Assembly: GCF_002224125.1 (NCBI RefSeq) | Contig: NZ_NCSM01000001.1 | Span: forward strand, 1-64,000 | Direction of reading: 5' to 3' | Length of the DNA stretch: 64,000 nucleotides | Source: Streptomyces sp. NBS 14/10 | GTDB lineage: Bacteria > Actinomycetota > Actinomycetes > Streptomycetales > Streptomycetaceae | Shown: one piece after another, positions 59,179 through 64,000 of the stretch | Layout of the letters: the number at the start of each line of letters is the position of its first letter | Position numbering within the stretch: position 1 is the stretch's first letter | The notes under the pieces: model-generated | Database searches by the model: none | Told to the model about the DNA's origin: nothing | Seen by the model: only the letters and a program-made list of their open reading frames with translations | Made by a program: the position numbers and the translations under genes

Positions 59179-60738
59179 CTAGGGACGCCGCAGCGCGTCC
59201 GCGCCGCCGACGCCCGCGGTCAGGGTCGCCACACCGTCCGCGTCGCTGCGGACCGGAGCCTGCGTCTCGGCCTCCAGGAGGTGCTTGCCGAGTAGTTCGG
59301 GGTCCGGGAGCTCCATCGGGTACTCACCGTCGAAGCAGGCCCGGCACAGGTTCCCCTTGGCGATCGTGGTCGCCTCGATCATCCCGTCCGTGGAGATGTA
59401 CGCGAGCGAGTCCGCGCCCAGCGACTTGCCGATCTCCTCGACCGACAGCCCGTTGGCGATCAGCTCGGCCCGGGTCGCGAAGTCGATGCCGAAGAAGCAC
59501 GGCCACTTGATGGGCGGGCTGCTGATGCGGATGTGCACCTCCGCCGCCCCGGCCTCGCGCAACATCCGGACCAGCGCGCGCTGGGTGTTGCCGCGGACGA
59601 TCGAGTCGTCGACGACCACCAGGCGCTTGCCCCGGATGACCTCCTTCAGCGGGTTCAGCTTGAGCCGGATACCCAGCTGGCGGATGGTCTGCGAGGGCTG
59701 GATGAAGGTCCGGCCCACATACGCGTTCTTGACCAGCCCCGAGCCGTACGGAATCCCGCTGGCCTCCGCGTAGCCCACGGCGGCCGGGGTGCCGGACTCC
59801 GGAGTGGCTATCACCAGATCGGCGTCGGCAGGGGCCTCGGCGGCCAGCCGGCGGCCCATCTCCACCCGGGACAGATACACGTTCCGGCCGGCGATATCGG
59901 TGTCCGGGCGGGCCAGGTAGACGTACTCGAAGACGCAGCCCTTGGGGCGCGGCTCCGCGAACATCGTCGAGCGCAGTCCGTTCTCGTCGATCGCGACCAT
60001 CTCGCCCGGCTCGATCTCCCGGATGAACGAGGCGCCGCAGATGTCGAGGGCGGCGGTCTCGGAGGCCAGCACCCAGCCGCGCTCCAGGCGGCCGAGGACC
60101 AGCGGGCGGATGCCCTGCGGGTCACGGGCGCCGTAGAGGGTCTGCTCGTCCATGAAGACGAGGCTGAAAGCACCCTTGACTTCGGGCAGCACGATCGGGG
60201 CCGCCTGCTCGACGGTCAGCGCCTTGCCGTCCTTGTCGACCTGCCCCGCGAGCAGGGCGGTGACCAGGTCGGTGTCGTTGGTCGCGGCCACCTGGGTGGC
60301 GCGGCCGTTGTCCCGGGGCAGCGCCGCGACCATCTCGGCGAGCTGGGCGGTGTTGACCAGGTTTCCGTTGTGGCCCAGCGCGATCGAGCCATGGGCGGTC
60401 GCGCGGAAGGTCGGCTGCGCGTTCTCCCACACCGAGGCACCGGTGGTGGAGTAGCGGGCGTGACCGACCGCGATATGACCTTGGAGAGAGCTGAGGGAGG
60501 TCTCGTCGAAGACCTGGGAAACCAGGCCCATGTCCTTGAAGACCAGGATCTGGGAGCCGTTGCTCACCGCGATGCCCGCGGACTCCTGTCCACGGTGCTG
60601 CAGTGCGTACAGCCCGAAATAGGTGAGTTTGGCGACCTCTTCGCCCGGAGCCCAGACTCCGAAGACGCCACAGGCGTCTTGGGGGCCCTTCTCTCCGGGG
60701 AGCAGGTCGTGGCTGAGTCGTCCGTCACCACGTGGCAC
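59179..60738 (-). CDS. purF: Amidophosphoribosyltransferase
   Basis: First committed step of purine biosynthesis (PRPP + glutamine to phosphoribosylamine). About 519 residues. A short propeptide precedes the catalytic cysteine in GPQDACGVFGVW, which becomes N-terminal after cleavage. The glutaminase domain continues with FGLYALQHRGQESAGIAV, and the PRPP loop is VVVDDSIVRGNTQRAL. C-terminal cysteines (CFFGIDF, CRACFDGEYP) are those of the iron-sulfur type enzyme. Start taken at GTG 60738 (VPRGDGRL) as in homologues; a GTG at 60804 is also open. Neither has a strong ribosome site. Confidence 0.94.
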   Translation of the reverse strand: MPRGDGRLSHDLLPGEKGPQDACGVFGVWAPGEEVAKLTYFGLYALQHRGQESAGIAVSNGSQILVFKDMGLVSQVFDETSLSSLQGHIAVGHARYSTTGASVWENAQPTFRATAHGSIALGHNGNLVNTAQLAEMVAALPRDNGRATQVAATNDTDLVTALLAGQVDKDGKALTVEQAAPIVLPEVKGAFSLVFMDEQTLYGARDPQGIRPLVLGRLERGWVLASETAALDICGASFIREIEPGEMVAIDENGLRSTMFAEPRPKGCVFEYVYLARPDTDIAGRNVYLSRVEMGRRLAAEAPADADLVIATPESGTPAAVGYAEASGIPYGSGLVKNAYVGRTFIQPSQTIRQLGIRLKLNPLKEVIRGKRLVVVDDSIVRGNTQRALVRMLREAGAAEVHIRISSPPIKWPCFFGIDFATRAELIANGLSVEEIGKSLGADSLAYISTDGMIEATTIAKGNLCRACFDGEYPMELPDPELLGKHLLEAETQAPVRSDADGVATLTAGVGGADALRRP

Positions 60739-60822
60739 GGGTTCGAGTCTAGGCCAGTTCCGCGGCACCTCCGAACGAGGGACCGCCAGGGGGGCGTAAG
60801 TCACATCCCCGGAAGACCTTCC

Positions 60823-60840
60823 GGACCTTCCGGAAGGTCC
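60823..60840. promoter_or_regulatory. 18-bp perfect palindrome upstream of purF
   Basis: GGACCTTCC directly joined to GGAAGGTCC, with another GACCTTCCGG just beside it. It lies about 85 bp before the purF start and 50 bp after the preceding gene. A purine-responsive operator is possible; a terminator is less likely because there is no loop. Confidence 0.45.
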
Positions 60841-60888
60841 CTTCGAACGCGCCCGCAGACCCCCGGATGCCTTGGTACGCGCGGCCCG

Positions 60889-61677
60889 TCAGCCCAGCAG
60901 CGGCAGGTAGGGCGCGATATCGGCCCGCTCGCCGCTCGCCGTGACCTCGGCCTCCTCGACCACCTCGGACCAGTCCAGACGGCCCGTAGCGAGGCGGATC
61001 CAGGTCAGCGGGGCCGTCTCGACGACGTTCGGAGGCGTGCCGCGGGTGTGCCGCGGGCCCTCCACGCACTGCACGACCGCGTACGGCGGGACGCGGACCT
61101 CGACCGAGCCCCCGGGCGCCTTCGCCGCGAGCGCGTCGGCGAGCAGGCGCGTGGCGGCGGCCAGAGCCTGGCGGTCGTACGGGAGGTCGGCGCCGAGCGC
61201 GGCCGCCAGGTCGTCGGTGTGCACGACCAGCTCGACACAGCGGGTGACGAGGAAGTCGTCCAGCCGTATCGCCCCCACCCGGGCCGCCAGCAGCCGGTCG
61301 CCGGGGGCATCCGGCACCAGCTCGGCGAAGCGCGCGGCGGCCCGGTCCAGCAGCTCGGCCGGCGCCGCGCTCGCCGCGAGCGATCGGGTGTCCTCGTCGA
61401 TATCCCCGCCGAGCGCCGCCGTCGCGGCCACCCAGCCGGTGGCCGTGACCTCCCGCGCGGGCGGCGGGGGCTGCTCCAGGTGGCGGGCGACCGCCCCCAC
61501 GGCCATCGACAGATGCGCGACCAGCTCGCGGACCGTCCAGCCGCCGAGCCGGGTCGGCGCGCCCAGCCGCTCGTCGTCCAGGCCGCGCACCGCCTCCCGT
61601 ACATGCTCGAACTGCGCGGTCACGGCGGCGCGCGTCTTGGCCAGGTCATAGGTGCGGGCGCGGGCACGAGGCGGCAT
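60889..61677 (-). CDS. Maleylpyruvate isomerase / DinB-like family protein
   Basis: A 262-residue protein of the mycothiol-dependent isomerase group, annotated as a sterol carrier family protein in Streptomyces. The DinB-type four-helix bundle begins QFEHVREAVRGLDDERLGAPTRLGGWTVRELVAHLSMAV, with the conserved histidine in LVAHL and a further VELVVHTDDLAAAL. A C-terminal SCP2-like part contains VPPYAVVQCVEGPRHTRGTPPNVVET. Enzymatic role unproven. Start at ATG 61677 has only a weak ribosome site; the frame is open to 61800. Confidence 0.82.
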   Translation of the reverse strand: MPPRARARTYDLAKTRAAVTAQFEHVREAVRGLDDERLGAPTRLGGWTVRELVAHLSMAVGAVARHLEQPPPPAREVTATGWVAATAALGGDIDEDTRSLAASAAPAELLDRAAARFAELVPDAPGDRLLAARVGAIRLDDFLVTRCVELVVHTDDLAAALGADLPYDRQALAAATRLLADALAAKAPGGSVEVRVPPYAVVQCVEGPRHTRGTPPNVVETAPLTWIRLATGRLDWSEVVEEAEVTASGERADIAPYLPLLG

Positions 61678-61817
61678 GCGGCCGAGCTTATCGAGCAGCC
61701 CTGACAACGGAGCCCCGAGAACCCCGAGAAGCCCCCGCGGAACGTGGACAGCCCGGGGACGGCGGCGGAGGATGGAAGAGAAGGCGAGAGAAATCAGCAC
61801 GAAAGGCGTGAACCGCC

Positions 61818-62213
61818 ATGGGTGAGCACCCGGATTGCGCCCTGATCCGCCGCGGCTACGACGCGTTCATCAGCGGCGACATGGACACCCTGGCCGGGCT
61901 GATGACCACCGACGTGACCCACCACGTCCCCGGCGAGAGCTCCATATCCGGACATCACAAGGGCCGCGAGGCCTGCGTCCAGCTGTACCGCCGCCAGTAC
62001 GACGTCACCGGCGGCACGCTGCGCGTCGAACTCGAGACGCTGGCGGCCGACGGGCGCGGGCATGTGATCTCCGTCCACCGGTGCCGCGCGGAGCGCGAGG
62101 ACCGCGGCCTCGATATGAAGGAAGGCATGTTCTTCACGATCGTCGGCGGGAAGATCAGCGACATCGACGAATGCCATGAGGACATCGACGCCTCGAACGC
62201 GTTCTGGCGCTGA
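61818..62213 (+). CDS. NTF2-like (SnoaL-type) family protein
   Basis: A 131-residue cone-shaped fold protein: LIRRGYDAFISGDMDTLAGLMTTDVTHHVPGESSISGHHKGREACVQLY, followed by a curved sheet ending ISDIDECHEDIDASNAFW. The family includes polyketide cyclases and hydrolases but most members are uncharacterised. Divergent from the isomerase-family gene. Confidence 0.87.
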   Translation: MGEHPDCALIRRGYDAFISGDMDTLAGLMTTDVTHHVPGESSISGHHKGREACVQLYRRQYDVTGGTLRVELETLAADGRGHVISVHRCRAEREDRGLDMKEGMFFTIVGGKISDIDECHEDIDASNAFWR

Positions 62214-62238
62214 CCGCCACCGCCACCGCCAAGAAGCG

Positions 62239-62272
62239 GCCCCGCTCCCTGTGTGACGGCAGGGAACGGGGC
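62239..62272. terminator. Convergent terminator before purL
   Basis: Stem GCCCCG-C-TCCCTG with CAGGGA-A-CGGGGC (12 pairs, one mismatch, 8-nt loop) followed by TTGTTCC; lies between the NTF2-like gene and purL. Confidence 0.7.
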
Positions 62273-62295
62273 TTGTTCCGTAGCTCAGACGAGTC

Positions 62296-64000
62296 TCAGG
62301 CGAGCAGGCCCGGGATCGTCGCCTCGTGCGCTTCCTTGAGTTCCGCCAGCGGAATGCCGAACTGGCCCTGGACGTCGATCGCGTCGCCGTCCACCACGCC
62401 GATCCGGGCCGCCGGAAGCCCCCGCGCCCCGCACATGTCGTTGAAGCGGACTTCCTCGCTGCGCGGAACGGCCACCACGGCCCGGCCCGCCGACTCCGAC
62501 AGCAGGAAGACGAACGGGTCCATCCCGTCGGGTACGACGATCCGGGCGCCCTTGCCGCCGCGCAGACACGACTCGACGAGGGCCTGGATCAGACCGCCGT
62601 CGGACAGGTCGTGCGCCGCGTCGACCATGCCGTCGCGCGAGGCCGAGATCAGGATCTCGCCGAGCAGCCGCTCGCGCTCCAGGTCCACCTTCGGCGGCAG
62701 CCCGCCGAGGTGGTCATGGATCGTCTGCGACCAGGCCGAACCGCCGAACTCCTCCTCGGTGTCGCCGAGCAGGTACAGCAGATGGCCCTCGTCCGCGAAG
62801 CCGATCGGGGTGCGGCGCGCCACATCGTCGATCACACCGAGGACGGCGACGACCGGCGTCGGGTGGATGGCCACGTCCCCGGTCTGGTTGTAGAGGGAGA
62901 CATTGCCGCCGGTGACCGGGGTGCCCAGGGTCAGACAGCCGTCGGCCAGGCCGCGGGTGGCCTCGGCGAACTGCCACATGACCGCCGGGTCCTCGGGCGA
63001 GCCGAAGTTCAGGCAGTCGGAGATCGCCAGCGGCTTGGCGCCGGAGGCGGCGACATTGCGGTACGCCTCGGCGAGCGCGAGCTGCGCGCCCGCGTACGGG
63101 TCGAGCTTGGCGTAGCGGCCGTTGCCGTCCGTGGCGACCGCGACGCCGAGGCCGGTCTCCTCGTCGATACGGACCATGCCGGAGTCCTCGGGCTGGGCGA
63201 GGACCGTGTTGCCCTGGACGAAGCGGTCGTACTGGTCGGTGACCCAGGACTTGGACGCCTGGTTCGGGGAGGAGACCACCTTGAGGATCTGCTCGCGCAG
63301 CTCATCGGCGGTCGCCGGGCGCGGCAGCTTGTTCGCGTCGTCGGCCTGCAGCGCGTCCTGCCACTCCGGGCGGGCGTACGGGCGCTCGTACACCGGGCCC
63401 TCATGGGCGACCGTGCGCGGCGGGACGTCGACGATCTGCTCGCCGTGCCAGAAGATCTCCAGCCGCTCGCCCTCGGTGACCTCACCGATGACGGTGGCGA
63501 TGACGTCCCACTTCTCGCAGATCTCCAGGAAGCGGTCGACCTTTTCCGGCTCGACGATCGCGCACATACGCTCCTGCGACTCGCTCATGAGGATCTCCTC
63601 GGGCGAGAGGGTCGCGTCACGCAGGTGCACCGTGTCCAGCTCGACCCGCATACCGCCGGAGCCGGCCGAGGCCAGCTCGCTGGTGGCGCAGGAGAGCCCG
63701 GCGCCGCCGAGGTCCTGGATACCGGCGACCAGGTTCTCCTTGAAGATCTCCAGGGTGCACTCGATGAGCAGCTTCTCCTGGAAGGGGTCACCGACCTGGA
63801 CGGCGGGGCGCTTGGTCGGCTTCGAGTCATCGAAGGTCTCGGAGGCAAGCACGGAGACGCCGCCGATACCGTCGCCGCCGGTGCGGGCGCCGTAGAGGAT
63901 GACCTTGTTGCCCGTGCCCGAGGCCTTGGCGAGGTGGATGTCCTCGTGCTTCATGACGCCCACGCACAGCGCGTTGACCAGCGGGTTGCCCTGGTAGCAG
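62296..64000 (-). CDS. purL: Phosphoribosylformylglycinamidine synthase subunit PurL (partial, 5' end outside)
   Basis: The C-terminal 567 residues of PurL, the ATP-dependent synthetase subunit that makes FGAM with PurQ and PurS. The frame continues to the window edge ([31 protein letters not shown] at the visible start), so about a quarter of the protein lies beyond 64000. Visible motifs: [55 protein letters not shown], and the second half-domain with [13 protein letters not shown] and [19 protein letters not shown]. Ends properly with TIPGLLA. Confidence 0.96.
   Translation of the reverse strand, partial: CYQGNPLVNALCVGVMKHEDIHLAKASGTGNKVILYGARTGGDGIGGVSVLASETFDDSKPTKRPAVQVGDPFQEKLLIECTLEIFKENLVAGIQDLGGAGLSCATSELASAGSGGMRVELDTVHLRDATLSPEEILMSESQERMCAIVEPEKVDRFLEICEKWDVIATVIGEVTEGERLEIFWHGEQIVDVPPRTVAHEGPVYERPYARPEWQDALQADDANKLPRPATADELREQILKVVSSPNQASKSWVTDQYDRFVQGNTVLAQPEDSGMVRIDEETGLGVAVATDGNGRYAKLDPYAGAQLALAEAYRNVAASGAKPLAISDCLNFGSPEDPAVMWQFAEATRGLADGCLTLGTPVTGGNVSLYNQTGDVAIHPTPVVAVLGVIDDVARRTPIGFADEGHLLYLLGDTEEEFGGSAWSQTIHDHLGGLPPKVDLERERLLGEILISASRDGMVDAAHDLSDGGLIQALVESCLRGGKGARIVVPDGMDPFVFLLSESAGRAVVAVPRSEEVRFNDMCGARGLPAARIGVVDGDAIDVQGQFGIPLAELKEAHEATIPGLLA

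Overview
The window is a piece of a Streptomyces chromosome, almost certainly from the conserved core. Codon third positions are very GC-rich and GTG starts are common. A BldC protein is encoded at 54110-54316, and several Streptomyces-only families are present (BldC, DUF6227-, DUF6274- and DUF3073-type proteins, WhiJ/DUF397 pair). The order ndh - TetR regulator - sporulation-type TPR regulator - trmB - aldo/keto reductase - M23 peptidase - RNA helicases - bldC - vdh - purM - purF - purL matches, as far as I remember, the S. coelicolor neighbourhood around SCO4079-SCO4122. No database was searched.

Layout. 0.1-7 kb: divergent marR/MFS pair, a PAS-PP2C-ATPase phosphatase, a type II NADH dehydrogenase and a divergent TetR regulator whose position suggests AtrA/AveI. 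7.2-15 kb: a 1466-residue AfsR-like regulator with a repeat-rich linker, an asparagine-synthetase-like (lasso-cyclase-type) enzyme, and a 1.07 kb gene-free region with inverted repeats and an orphan hairpin. 15-20.6 kb: a TPR regulator, L-2-hydroxyglutarate oxidase, trmB and a PrsW-type protease, the last two probably leaderless.

20.6-33.3 kb looks like an accessory island. It begins with a divergent pair, an McrB-N-like protein with a possible PD-(D/E)XK nuclease and a PLD nuclease-SF2 helicase-DUF3427 protein. I read this pair as a candidate anti-phage system. A WhiJ-like trio (HATPase, XRE/DUF5753, DUF397) follows, then AraC/VOC/SRPBCC genes, an odd inositol-phosphatase homologue, two gene remnants, a secreted protein, and a TetR/NmrA pair with clear operators. 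A 32-bp perfect hairpin closes it.

33.3-42.8 kb: aldo/keto reductase, an M23 peptidase behind a c-di-AMP riboswitch, a second PP2C phosphatase, a DUF6227-type protein, then four monocistronic secreted proteins built from paired-cysteine repeats (two are recent tandem duplicates) facing a secreted beta-helix protein. 42.8-53.5 kb: tRNA-Lys, a DEAD-box helicase, a lipoprotein, a minimal metalloprotease, tRNA-Glu/Asp/Phe, mscL, a membrane protein, hrpA and a second identical tRNA-Asp. 53.5-64 kb: small DUF6274-type protein, bldC, a conserved protein, vdh, a DUF3073 protein, and the purine genes purM, purF and purL (cut by the right edge), interrupted by a maleylpyruvate-isomerase-family gene and an NTF2-like gene.
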